Under the pieces are notes generated by a model that saw only the letters and a program-made list of their open reading frames with translations, did no database searches and had not been told where the DNA came from. A stretch of DNA of 10,122 bases from Chloroflexota bacterium (lineage in GTDB: Bacteria > Chloroflexota > Anaerolineae > Promineifilales > Promineifilaceae): NCBI GenBank assembly GCA_008501785.1, contig QQUD01000849.1:1-10122 (forward strand), given 5' to 3'. The translations under genes were made by a program, and so were the position numbers. Positions 1-6,350 of this stretch are shown piece after piece. Each line of letters opens with the position of its first letter. Position 1 is the stretch's first letter.

Positions 1-65
1 TTTATTTTTGAACCATGCCTAATTTTGTAAAGAAGGCGAGTTTTCGTCAAATGATTTGTGTCCTG

Positions 66-305
66 TTAACGGCCGTTCTCTACAAACTTTTTCAAACCAG
101 CTAGCAATGCATGCATCCCTTTTTCGTATGGTTTCTTTACGAAAAAACGGTCAATCAGGTTGCCGATTGGACCGTACTTCAGCTCAGAGATAGGCGAGAC
201 GGTAACGGCCGTTCCTGTTTCGCTTGGCTGGAGCGTGAAGCGAATAATGCTTATTCTATGAAAAAGTGTGCCAATATGTGCCAAAATTTTGCTTTTGGGA
301 ACCAT
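66..305 (-). pseudogene. SRPBCC (START-like) family protein, C-terminal remnant
   Basis: This reading frame of up to 79 codons matches only the last third of an SRPBCC/polyketide-cyclase-like small-ligand-binding protein. From about residue 17 it shows the usual late strand (IIRFTLQPSETGTAVTV), a loop, and the long C-terminal helix with a hydrophobic pattern (GNLIDRFF ... LLAGLKKFVENGR). Full members are about 140-150 residues. The missing N-terminal part is not found upstream, because the lipoprotein gene starts divergently at 384. The first ~15 residues (MVPKSKILAHIGTLF) do not look like the family, so the Met at 305 is probably not a genuine start. The frame contains two copies of the AACGGCCGTT palindrome. 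One encodes TAV; the other encodes the final NGR and overlaps the TAA stop. Most likely a decayed or truncated gene; family assignment is from pattern only. Confidence 0.45.
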
Positions 306-350
306 TCTAATACCTTTATCGTTATGATAATGATGATTAATAAAAACGAT

Positions 351-366
351 AACGGGTTATCCCGTT
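351..366 (+). promoter_or_regulatory. Hairpin in the leader of the lipoprotein gene
   Basis: AACGGG (351-356) and CCCGTT (361-366) form a perfect 6-bp stem around a TTAT loop, followed by TTAT. The stem ends seven bases before the purine-rich ribosome binding site (GAGAGGAA, 373-380) of the gene starting at 384. It could be a short terminator or attenuator, or a leader structure affecting translation. Only the inverted repeat itself is certain. Confidence 0.4.
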
Positions 367-383
367 TTATTTGAGAGGAACGA

Positions 384-1562
384 ATGAGCATTAAACAACA
401 ATTGAAAAAAAGTATCATTTTATTCGCAGCGTTGATCACGCTTGTAATGGCAGCCTGTACACCAACGACTGGTGATTCTTTGCCGCCCGTTGATGGCAAT
501 GATGGCGGGGCTGATGATGTGGCAGATGCTGTTTTGGAGGAAGTGGAAACGGCCGTTCCGCCAACTGCCCAACCTGAAGAACCAGAAGCGCCCGCCCAAC
601 CTGAAGAACCCAATTTAGCTGTGCATAACATGGTTTGGATATTACAAAGTTATGCAGGGCAATCTGTCATCTCTGACACCAATGTAAGTGTTGAATTTAG
701 TCCAGATGGACAACTGTCTGGGTCTGCGGGATGTAACAATTATTTTGGTAGCTACCAGCTTGATGGTAACAACTTAACCATTGATGGCGTAGGCAGTACT
801 GAAATGTGGTGTGAAGGTCTCATGGACCAGGAAATGGCTTTTTTGAGCATGTTAATGAATGCTGCGAGCATTAAAATTGATGACAATGTGTTAACGATTG
901 AAACAGCAGAAGGTGATCTTGTATTTGCTGATGATGTGGATCAAGTCGTCGATGAATTGACCCAAGATGAGGAAACCATTGTTGAAATTGAACCAGCAGA
1001 TGGGGTAGTTGTATCACCTGAAAACGAAAATACGGTGCCGGGTCGGTATATTGTGATGTTGAACCCAGGTTTATTTAATGAAGATGGTGAAACAGCTGAC
1101 GGCAAAACGGTTGTTGTGTTGGCCGATGAACTCGTTGCCCTTACAGAAGGTCGATTGTCCTCCGTTTTAGAAATAATCAATGGGTTTGTGGTAGAAGGTT
1201 TAAGCAAAGAAGATGTCAGGATGTTGTCTGAAAATCCGATGGTGATGGCGATTGAACAAGATCGTCTCGTTTCGATTGATCCGATTGAAATGCCATCGAT
1301 TATTGCAGAGAAAACTGTTTTTGTGGGATCAGAAAAAGTAGATTGCGTCGGCGTTGGTCCGCAAGAATGTTTGCTAGTGAAAGAAGGCGTGGATGGTGAA
1401 TGGGAACTGTTTTATGATGAGATTGTTGGGTTTACCTGGGAACCAGGTTATGAATATGAACTGCGTGTTCGCATAGATCAGGTGCAAAATCCACCGGCTG
1501 ACGGGTCTTCGATTTTGTGGACGCTGTTGGACGTGGTGGGAAAAAAGACCGTTTCTGACTAA
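384..1562 (+). CDS. Lipoprotein with META (HslJ), inhibitor-I9-like and DUF4377 domains
   Basis: This 392-aa protein begins with a lipoprotein signal: basic N-terminus, hydrophobic stretch about 10-22, then AAC with lipidated Cys25, so it should be anchored on the outside of the membrane. Residues 28-76 are a low-complexity acidic/proline linker with two QPEEP copies. Residues 82-183 are a META/HslJ domain (W85, LSGSAGCNNYFGSYQ, GSTEMWC). Residues 218-298 resemble an inhibitor I9/subtilisin propeptide domain (PGRYIVML, INGFVVEGLS, LSENPMVMAIEQD). Residues 306-388 match DUF4377 (KTVFVGSEKVDC, GPQECLLVKEG, WELFYDEIVGF, PADGSS). META plus DUF4377 is a known pairing; I9 between them is unusual. 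A GAGAGGAA ribosome site precedes the ATG. META proteins are linked to stress or novobiocin resistance in E. coli, but the role here is unknown. One palindrome copy encodes TAV (56-58). Confidence 0.85.
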   Translation: MSIKQQLKKSIILFAALITLVMAACTPTTGDSLPPVDGNDGGADDVADAVLEEVETAVPPTAQPEEPEAPAQPEEPNLAVHNMVWILQSYAGQSVISDTNVSVEFSPDGQLSGSAGCNNYFGSYQLDGNNLTIDGVGSTEMWCEGLMDQEMAFLSMLMNAASIKIDDNVLTIETAEGDLVFADDVDQVVDELTQDEETIVEIEPADGVVVSPENENTVPGRYIVMLNPGLFNEDGETADGKTVVVLADELVALTEGRLSSVLEIINGFVVEGLSKEDVRMLSENPMVMAIEQDRLVSIDPIEMPSIIAEKTVFVGSEKVDCVGVGPQECLLVKEGVDGEWELFYDEIVGFTWEPGYEYELRVRIDQVQNPPADGSSILWTLLDVVGKKTVSD

Positions 1563-1610
1563 GACCCAGAAAAAAATGGCTCTTTAGGATTTCGCGGAGA
1601 ATTGCTAATT

Positions 1611-1723
1611 GTAGGGGCGGGTCTTGTACCCGCCCAGTCGAGGGCGACCACAAGGGTACGCCCCTACGTTCCACATAATTCACCGATACATTACGATAAA
1701 ACGCCCAGTCGAGGGCGACCACA
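1611..1723. repeat. Intergenic palindromic repeat (REP/MITE-like), with a second partial copy
   Basis: A compact element starts GTAGGGGCG (1611-1619) and ends with the reverse complement CGCCCCTAC (1659-1667). Inside it is an 8-bp hairpin, GGGCGGGT (1615-1622) with ACCCGCCC (1628-1635), and a second short one, CGCCC/GGGCG (1631-1635 with 1642-1646). A 22-bp stretch (1631-1652) recurs exactly at 1702-1723. Such nested GC-rich palindromes are typical of dispersed REP-like elements. It lies between the convergent genes ending at 1562 and 1738 and may also serve as a bidirectional terminator. Confidence 0.7.
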
Positions 1724-1737
1724 CATGTTGAACCAAA

Positions 1738-2244
1738 TTAATTATTCTCTTCATTCCCTTCCAATTCGCTGACTCCCTGCCATTGACGATTGCTATAAAC
1801 AAGTGGCACCCCATCACTAGATGAATTGACATCAACAACTTCACCCACAAAAATAGTGTGATCGCCTCCTTCATAAGTTGCCCAGACGCGACAATCGACC
1901 CAGGCAAGGGAGTTTGTCAGGATTGGACTGTTGGTAACGGCCGTTTTCACATCAAGCCCCTCAAATCTATCCTCTACGCCTGGAATCATCCCGGCAAAAC
2001 GCATCCCCAACTCTTTTTGCGACGATTTCAGCATGTTGACGGCAAATATGCCACTCTCTAAAATCACCTGATGCGTAAACAATTTCTTGCTCAAATTGAC
2101 TATCACCAAAGGTGGGTCCAAACTCAGGCTAGAAAATGAAGTAGCGGTGATACCAATGGGCTTTTCTTGATGAACGGTTGTAATCACAGTTACGCCTGCG
2201 GCGTATTGGGACATGGCTTGTTTAAAAATATCGCTGTTAATCAT
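1738..2244 (-). CDS. Flavin reductase-like FMN-binding protein
   Basis: A 168-aa protein of the flavin reductase-like (FMN-binding split-barrel) family. Members either reduce free flavin with NAD(P)H for partner monooxygenases or use FMN as a bound cofactor. Visible hallmarks are the N-terminal FKQAMSQYAAGVTVITT, the flavin-contacting GITATSFSSLSLDPP (31-45), the strand ending in FAVNML (67-72), GGDHTIFVGEV (126-136) and the C-terminal PLVYSNRQW (147-155). Length fits the family. The ATG at 2244 was chosen because homologues usually start here (M-x-x-x-x-FKQAMS) and it overlaps the upstream SDR gene by only 8 nt. A GTG at 2259 would add five residues. Neither has a clear Shine-Dalgarno sequence, so translational coupling to the SDR gene is likely. 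It may supply reduced flavin or electrons to a pathway shared with the SDR. One palindrome copy encodes TAV (101-103). Confidence 0.85.
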   Translation of the reverse strand: MINSDIFKQAMSQYAAGVTVITTVHQEKPIGITATSFSSLSLDPPLVIVNLSKKLFTHQVILESGIFAVNMLKSSQKELGMRFAGMIPGVEDRFEGLDVKTAVTNSPILTNSLAWVDCRVWATYEGGDHTIFVGEVVDVNSSSDGVPLVYSNRQWQGVSELEGNEENN

Positions 2245-3031
2245 TTGTAAAAAGGTCACGCTTTTTGATAGAGGCTGTGGCGAAACGCCAGATGATTTTG
2301 GGCGTCGTCAGCCATTTTATTTCAGCGCCATGCTGTTTGTTATCTAAAATCTTTTCAGCCAACCAGGGAGTCACAGTTTCTGTTTTGTCAGCAAGTATAT
2401 TGAAAATGCGTTTTGCGTCGGCTTCTTTTGTGGGATCTGCATGTAGTGGGTTCATAAGCATGTCTGTGACGACCATGCCAGGGCTGATGGAGCCAACCTG
2501 AATGGGCATCTCTTTTGTTTCGGCAATGAGTGCATCCGTAAATGCTTTCACGCCTGCTTTTGTTGTGCCATAAATGCTCATGCCTTCCCGAATATGCCCT
2601 TTGGAACCTGCCCCATACATGCTATACAGTTGTCCATATCCCTGGTCTTGCATTTTGCGCACAACGATGTGGGAACAAACAATCAAGCCTGTTAGATTGG
2701 TTTCGACAATGGATTGAATGTGGTCGATGGGAACTTGCCAGGGTGGGGTTAAGTTATGATTTAATCCTGCATTATTAATCCAGATGTCAACTTTGCCAAA
2801 TCGGGAAACGGCCGTTTCCCACACCTTTTCCACCTGCTGTTCAACAGACACACTTGCAGCTTGTCCTGCAATGCGGTTTGCATCATGCGATTGACTCAGG
2901 TCAGCGATGGCTTGGTCAACGGAGGTTTGCGAACGGCCGTTAACCGTCACCGCACACCCCTTTGCTAAAAAGGCGTCCGCCAGACCCAATCCAATGCCAC
3001 GTGTACTACCGGTGATTATGATACTTTTCAT
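2237..3031 (-). CDS. Short-chain dehydrogenase/reductase, NYC1/NOL-like branch
   Basis: A 264-aa classical SDR, NAD(P)-dependent and probably cytoplasmic. The cofactor-binding TGSTRGIG is at 7-14, NNAG at 86-89, the structural Asn in VETNLTG at 112, and the catalytic YxxxK at Tyr154/Lys158. The catalytic Ser is at or near 137-143 in an atypical LYSMYGAGS stretch. The region SMYGAGS...YGTTKAGVKAFTDALIAE, then SPGMVVTDML and the tail FNILADKTETVTPWL...WLTTPKIIWRF resembles chlorophyll b reductases NYC1 and NOL more than generic SDRs. This is a judgement from memory, and the window shows no sign of phototrophy, so the substrate is open. The start is well supported by GGGAG at 3036-3040. Its end overlaps the flavin reductase start. 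Two palindrome copies lie inside, encoding NGR (31-33) and TAV (73-75). Confidence 0.88.
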   Translation of the reverse strand: MKSIIITGSTRGIGLGLADAFLAKGCAVTVNGRSQTSVDQAIADLSQSHDANRIAGQAASVSVEQQVEKVWETAVSRFGKVDIWINNAGLNHNLTPPWQVPIDHIQSIVETNLTGLIVCSHIVVRKMQDQGYGQLYSMYGAGSKGHIREGMSIYGTTKAGVKAFTDALIAETKEMPIQVGSISPGMVVTDMLMNPLHADPTKEADAKRIFNILADKTETVTPWLAEKILDNKQHGAEIKWLTTPKIIWRFATASIKKRDLFTND

Positions 3032-3046
3032 GTTGCTCCCTAAAAG

Positions 3047-3079
3047 GCTTTCAGCAATCAGCTTTCAGCAATCAGCTTT
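3047..3079. repeat. Short tandem repeat, 14-bp unit
   Basis: GCTTTCAGCAATCA occurs twice head to tail (3047-3060, 3061-3074), followed by a partial third unit GCTTT (3075-3079). It sits just upstream of the SDR gene start, in its leader or promoter region. It may have arisen by slippage; no function is visible. Confidence 0.8.
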
Positions 3080-3151
3080 TAAAAATTGATTGAATTGTAA
3101 CCGGAGCTTGGATAAATTGCATGTGAAGGTAGGCAGCTTGCTAATTTGCCA

Positions 3152-3856
3152 TCAATCCATCATGCTTTTACGCATATTGGTGGAAACGGCCGTTTGGACC
3201 ATCACCTTTGCCAACTGCCAGGATGCAAAAGCAAATGCGCCTTGTGAAAGCGTATTGACAATTTGTTCTGTCCACTGTAAAGGAATCGTTTGGTCAGGGA
3301 TGCGAGCCATGCCGCTCAGCATAAAAATGGTCACTAGATTGATGCCAAACAGAACCGCAATCCAAGGGCGTTTCAAAAAAAGTAACTGCCTAATTAACAG
3401 GATGCCCAGCCCCAGATTGCCCAAGGTGGTCATGGCTAACAGAATAAAAAACCAGATGCGGCTGTCTGGTTGGGTGAAAGCTGTGAAAAGGGCGGGGAGG
3501 GTGAAAACGGCCGTTATCCCCACCGGCACCACCCAAACGCCAGGACGCGACTTTTCTGTCACAATTCGATAGGCACACCACAGAGCATACGTCATAAACA
3601 CAAAACCAGGACCCAGCAAAATAAAAAGCAAATTGTCGAGCATCACAATATCTTGTGTGCCATTACTCAATGACATGATTAATTTCCATGTAGCTTTTGA
3701 CAATCCACCCAACGAAATGAGCAGCCATCCCACTAACGCCAATTGCCCAATCTCTTTATTTACCTGAGCGATCATTTGTGACAGCAGCCACATGCCAATT
3801 GAAGACAAAATAACCGGAACATAATCTTCGAGCGCAAGACCTAGCGTGTATTCCAT
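3152..3856 (-). CDS. Seven-TM integral membrane protein, unknown function
   Basis: A 234-aa, strongly hydrophobic protein. Counting from the chosen start, hydrophobic segments lie at about 8-29, 36-58, 72-97, 107-127, 133-155, 163-184 and 196-218, giving seven predicted membrane spans. The C-terminus is short and basic (NMRKSMMD). I do not recognise a family or catalytic motif. The start at 3856 was preferred because GGAGG lies at 3862-3866 with five bases of spacing; the alternative ATG at 3868 overlaps this ribosome site and has none of its own at good distance. It is transcribed divergently from the aminotransferase at 4014. About 80 bases with a short repeat separate its stop from the SDR start, so it may or may not be cotranscribed with the SDR operon. 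Two palindrome copies both encode TAV. Confidence 0.75.
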   Translation of the reverse strand: MEYTLGLALEDYVPVILSSIGMWLLSQMIAQVNKEIGQLALVGWLLISLGGLSKATWKLIMSLSNGTQDIVMLDNLLFILLGPGFVFMTYALWCAYRIVTEKSRPGVWVVPVGITAVFTLPALFTAFTQPDSRIWFFILLAMTTLGNLGLGILLIRQLLFLKRPWIAVLFGINLVTIFMLSGMARIPDQTIPLQWTEQIVNTLSQGAFAFASWQLAKVMVQTAVSTNMRKSMMD

Positions 3857-3861
3857 GAAAG

Positions 3862-3866
3862 CCTCC
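3862..3866 (-). promoter_or_regulatory. Ribosome binding site fixing the start of the 7-TM gene
   Basis: GGAGG on the minus strand, five bases upstream of the ATG at 3856. It overlaps the alternative upstream ATG (3868-3866), which argues for the inner start. Confidence 0.7.
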
Positions 3867-3951
3867 ATGTGCTATTTAGCTTCCCCAAATCACTTTTGAA
3901 ATATTCTATCATTAGTATAACGAAAATTAGCAAAAATAGGGTGTTTTTCTT

Positions 3952-3980
3952 TTGCTCACTTTGGATTTGACAACTAAAAT
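3952..3980 (+). promoter_or_regulatory. Candidate sigma70-type promoter for the aminotransferase gene
   Basis: TTGCTC (3952-3957) and TAAAAT (3975-3980) are spaced by 17 bases in the AT-rich divergent region 3869-4013. Transcription would start near 3987, giving a leader of about 27 bases to the ATG at 4014. A better -35 match, TTGACA (3967-3972), has no -10 at correct distance. Confidence 0.35.
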
Positions 3981-4000
3981 GGATTAATAAACGTTGTGAA

Positions 4001-4010
4001 GAAGGAAGGA
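4001..4010 (+). promoter_or_regulatory. Ribosome binding site deciding the aminotransferase start
   Basis: GAAGGAAGGA ends three bases before the ATG at 4014. It makes that ATG the likely start and excludes the in-frame GTG at 3996, which would place this purine tract inside the coding region. Confidence 0.65.
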
Positions 4011-4013
4011 ATC

Positions 4014-4943
4014 ATGGTTCACGGAACGCATAATGCAGTTGATGATCCGCGTAATGAAAATGTCTTGATTTACGTGAATGGCGAAATGTTTCCCCGATAC
4101 GAAGCAAAAATATCTGTGTTTGACAGCGGCTATTTGGTGGGTGATGGTGTTTGGGAAGCGCTGCGCCTGCATGATGATGTGCTCGTCTTTCTCGATGAGC
4201 ATTTGGACCGGCTGTGGCAGGGTGCAGCCACTGTCGGTATGGACATCGGCATGACCCGTGCCGAACTCACAAATGCCGTCTGGCAAACCATTCACGCCAA
4301 CGAGATGCACGATAATGCCCATGTGCGTTTCATGTTAACGCGAGGCATCAAAAAAACCCCTTCCCAAGACCCACGCCTCACGATTAGCGGGCCCAATCTG
4401 GTGATCATTGCCGAACACAAGCAGGCAGACCAATCGACCAAGGAACGCGGGGTGACGCTTTTCACCAGCACCATTCGACGCGGTTCGCCCGATTACTTAG
4501 ACCCACGCCTCAACTGTCACAGCAAGCTGCATGAAGTGATGGCGCTGGTACAAGCCTTAGAAGCAGGTGCCGACGAAGCGCTGATGCTCGATATTCATGG
4601 CTTTGTTTCTACGTGTAATGCCACTAACTTTTTCATGGTCAAAAATGGTGAAGTATGGACCTCAACTGGTCAATATTGCATGAATGGCATCACCCGTGGC
4701 AAGGTCATTGACGTGTGTCACAAACATGGCATCCCTTGTTACCAAAAGAACTTTTCGTTGTTTGATGTGTACGGAGCCGATGAGGCCTTTGTAACGGGCA
4801 CATTTGGTGGATTGACGCCGGTGGTGAAGGTAGACGGCCGTTCCATCCAAACCACCTACGGCCCCATCACCCGCCAACTCAACCAACTTTACGAAGAAGC
4901 CATTCACCAAGCAGTTCAAGCTGAAAAAAATCAAGTGAATTAA
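4014..4943 (+). CDS. Class IV PLP-dependent aminotransferase (BCAT/D-amino-acid transaminase-like)
   Basis: A 309-aa fold-type IV PLP enzyme, the family of branched-chain aminotransferase, D-amino-acid transaminase and 4-amino-4-deoxychorismate lyase. Seen: IYVNGE (19-24), the conserved SVFDSGYLVGDGVWEALR (34-51), H63/R66 in FLDEHLDRL, the RFMLTRG strand (105-111), the catalytic lysine K171 in RLNCHSKLHE, and GTFGGLTPV (262-270) near the phosphate/carboxylate site. In most relatives a Glu contacts the pyridine nitrogen in a GFVAETN-like motif; here it reads GFVSTCNATNFF, so the Glu position (about 200) is Thr. That may mark a subfamily with altered chemistry. The donor and acceptor cannot be told from sequence. 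It is followed on the same strand by a sulfotransferase-like gene, and fusions of these two domains are known. A near-copy of the palindrome (4833-4842) encodes DGR. Confidence 0.88.
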   Translation: MVHGTHNAVDDPRNENVLIYVNGEMFPRYEAKISVFDSGYLVGDGVWEALRLHDDVLVFLDEHLDRLWQGAATVGMDIGMTRAELTNAVWQTIHANEMHDNAHVRFMLTRGIKKTPSQDPRLTISGPNLVIIAEHKQADQSTKERGVTLFTSTIRRGSPDYLDPRLNCHSKLHEVMALVQALEAGADEALMLDIHGFVSTCNATNFFMVKNGEVWTSTGQYCMNGITRGKVIDVCHKHGIPCYQKNFSLFDVYGADEAFVTGTFGGLTPVVKVDGRSIQTTYGPITRQLNQLYEEAIHQAVQAEKNQVN

Positions 4944-4948
4944 TAATG

Positions 4949-5022
4949 GGACGCGAAAGGACGCGGAAGGACGCGGATTTTCATTATTTTCCTTTCGCGT
5001 TTTTCCGCGTTTCTCCGCGTCC
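4949..5022. repeat. Large inverted repeat built from 10-bp GGACGCG units
   Basis: Three 10-bp units, GGACGCGAAA, GGACGCGGAA and GGACGCGGAT (4949-4978), are mirrored by TTTCGCGTTT, TTCCGCGTTT and CTCCGCGTCC (4993-5022) around an AT-rich loop. The RNA would fold into one long hairpin of about 30 paired bases with few mismatches. It starts six bases after the aminotransferase stop and ends 19 bases before the next start. It could attenuate or stabilise the transcript, or be a dispersed repeat element. Confidence 0.75.
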
Positions 5023-5041
5023 TAATCTCAGGATTATGAAT

Positions 5042-5779
5042 ATGACAGAAAAAATTACCCGCATTTGTTTGTGGAGTGGCCCCCGCAACATTTCTACGGC
5101 TTTGATGTATTCATTTGCGCAGCGTAGTGACACGTGCGTTTTTGATGAGCCGCTGTATGCACATTACCTTTCGCAGACCGACGCCCGCGATTATCATCCA
5201 GGTGGCGAAGATGTGATAGATGATATGGAGAAAGATGGCTATAAAGTTGTGACCGATCTCATTCTGGGGTCAGAGGCTGCGCCAGTGCTGTTTTTTAAGC
5301 ACATGAGCCATCACCTTGTCCAGCTCGATTGGTCATTCATGAAAGAAACCGTCAATGTCATTCTGACGCGAGATCCGGTGGATATGCTGCCATCGTATGC
5401 CAAACAGGTGACACAGCCCACCATGCGTGATGTTGGTTATGCCCAACATGTTGTCATTCTCGATTACTTGCAATTCCTGGGACAATCCCCGCTGGTCTTG
5501 GATGCACGCCAAACGCTCCTCAATCCGCGCGGTGTACTCACAAAACTCTGTGAACAGATTGGCATCTCGTTCCAGGAATCCATGCTCAGTTGGCCCCCAG
5601 GCCCCCGCGCCGAGGATGGCATTTGGGCGGAATATTGGTACGATAGCGTACATCGTTCAACCAGTTTTCAGCCATACAAGCCAAAGACGGAGGTGTTTCC
5701 GGAGGCGTTACGGCCGTTACTCTCCCAATGCCAACCCTACTACAACCAACTGGCAAAACTAGCCATCACCGCATCATAG
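5042..5779 (+). CDS. Sulfotransferase-like P-loop family protein
   Basis: A 245-aa protein of the sulfotransferase-like P-loop superfamily, which transfers sulfuryl groups from PAPS. The N-terminal ICLWSGPRNISTALMYSFAQ holds the 5'-phosphosulfate loop equivalent (GPRNIST, 13-19). DEPLYAHYL (35-43) follows, then the strand FFKHMSHHL (84-92), and VILTRDPVDMLPSY (106-119) fits the 3'-phosphate-binding region (R110, S118). The tail RSTSFQPYK is also typical of the group. The start at 5042 was chosen: AGGA (5030-5033) is eight bases upstream. The ATG at 5036 is only two bases from it, and the frame further upstream runs through the hairpin repeat at 4949-5022. It probably forms a unit with the aminotransferase. 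The acceptor is unknown, and true sulfotransferase activity is not proven for this subfamily. A near-palindrome copy (5709-5718) encodes RP. Confidence 0.82.
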   Translation: MTEKITRICLWSGPRNISTALMYSFAQRSDTCVFDEPLYAHYLSQTDARDYHPGGEDVIDDMEKDGYKVVTDLILGSEAAPVLFFKHMSHHLVQLDWSFMKETVNVILTRDPVDMLPSYAKQVTQPTMRDVGYAQHVVILDYLQFLGQSPLVLDARQTLLNPRGVLTKLCEQIGISFQESMLSWPPGPRAEDGIWAEYWYDSVHRSTSFQPYKPKTEVFPEALRPLLSQCQPYYNQLAKLAITAS

Positions 5780-6350
5780 GAACAAAATTTATAAGGTGAT
5801 TTACTTTATCATCAGAGATCAGTGTCATACATTTGTGAATCCTTTTGTTGCACAGACCGTTCCAGACCCTCCCAAAATGCTAAAACGGCCGTATGTCAGC
5901 AATTAACGTTTTGTTCATGAAAATATATGAGTTTGAGATTTATACTAATATTGTGTTCTTAATCATTAAAGATTATTGTCATGCATGTATGAAGATTGGA
6001 ATACAAAAGTTACAGACATCGTGCCACAAGGACTCATTCTCTGACCATAAATAATGAAATGAACAATAAAAGTATTGATTTGTAACTTTGGTAACTTTGT
6101 TAACGTAATAATTTATATTTGACGAAATCAAACACAAACCAGATTGCCACATTCTTCCCAGTTTTGTAATCACCTAGTTTTCTTAAATTGTTCGATGAAA
6201 TCATCCCTTATAGCTGAATAAGGGGAAACTACACAAAGAAAAAATTTATTCTTTTCTAGTTTGCATTCAACATAGCGTTTTCTATTATTTTCAAAAATTA
6301 AGCTACGTAATAAATCTATCATTTATAAAAGTGGTTATAAGGAGTAATCA
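5780..6350. other. AT-rich gene-free stretch
   Basis: No convincing gene. It contains a one-mismatch palindrome copy (AACGGCCGTA, 5884-5893), the last before a long motif-free region. It also holds direct repeats TGTAACTTTG/GGTAACTTTG (6081-6100) with an inverted partner AAAGTTACA (6006-6014), and a 7-bp hairpin CCCTTAT/ATAAGGG (6205-6211 with 6218-6224). A minus-strand frame at 5979-6173 has no protein-like composition. Base composition shifts to AT-rich from about here, which may mark the left edge of an acquired segment. Confidence 0.6.
6261..6288 (+). promoter_or_regulatory. Candidate promoter of the two-TM/protease-like operon
   Basis: TTGCAT (6261-6266) and TATTAT (6283-6288) are spaced by 16 bases, about 60 bases before the start codon at 6351. 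The surroundings are very AT-rich, so chance matches are likely. Confidence 0.3.

Noticed and set aside
251..631. 126-codon minus-strand frame, partly serine/glycine-rich
   Set aside because: It is antisense to the lipoprotein signal peptide and linker; composition is the mirror of the acidic/proline linker, and no family resemblance is seen.
2245..2259. GTG start for the flavin reductase-like gene
   Set aside because: Possible, but adds residues not typical of the family; no ribosome site favours it.
3047..3079. Operator or iteron-like binding site
   Set aside because: Two and a half direct copies of a 14-mer without symmetry or a nearby regulator; simple slippage is sufficient.
3090..3572. 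160-codon plus-strand frame
   Set aside because: It lies opposite the 7-TM membrane protein, whose hydrophobic pattern and ribosome site are convincing; the plus frame has no recognisable domain.
3967..3972. TTGACA as -35 of the aminotransferase promoter
   Set aside because: No acceptable -10 at 16-18 bases; the nearest AT-rich hexamer is only 11-12 bases away.
3996..4013. GTG start for the aminotransferase
   Set aside because: The purine-rich ribosome site lies downstream of it, directly before the ATG at 4014.
4946..5041. N-terminal extension of the sulfotransferase-like frame (32 residues)
   Set aside because: It is encoded by the GGACGCG hairpin repeat and has no ribosome site; the family begins at the ATG at 5042 with AGGA at good distance.
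5979..6173. 64-codon minus-strand frame in the AT-rich gap
   Set aside because: No ribosome site, no resemblance to known proteins, and composition as expected from AT-rich noncoding DNA.
6205..6224. Terminator for the sulfotransferase-like gene
   Set aside because: The hairpin lies more than 400 bases downstream and is followed by A-rich, not T-rich, sequence on the plus strand.
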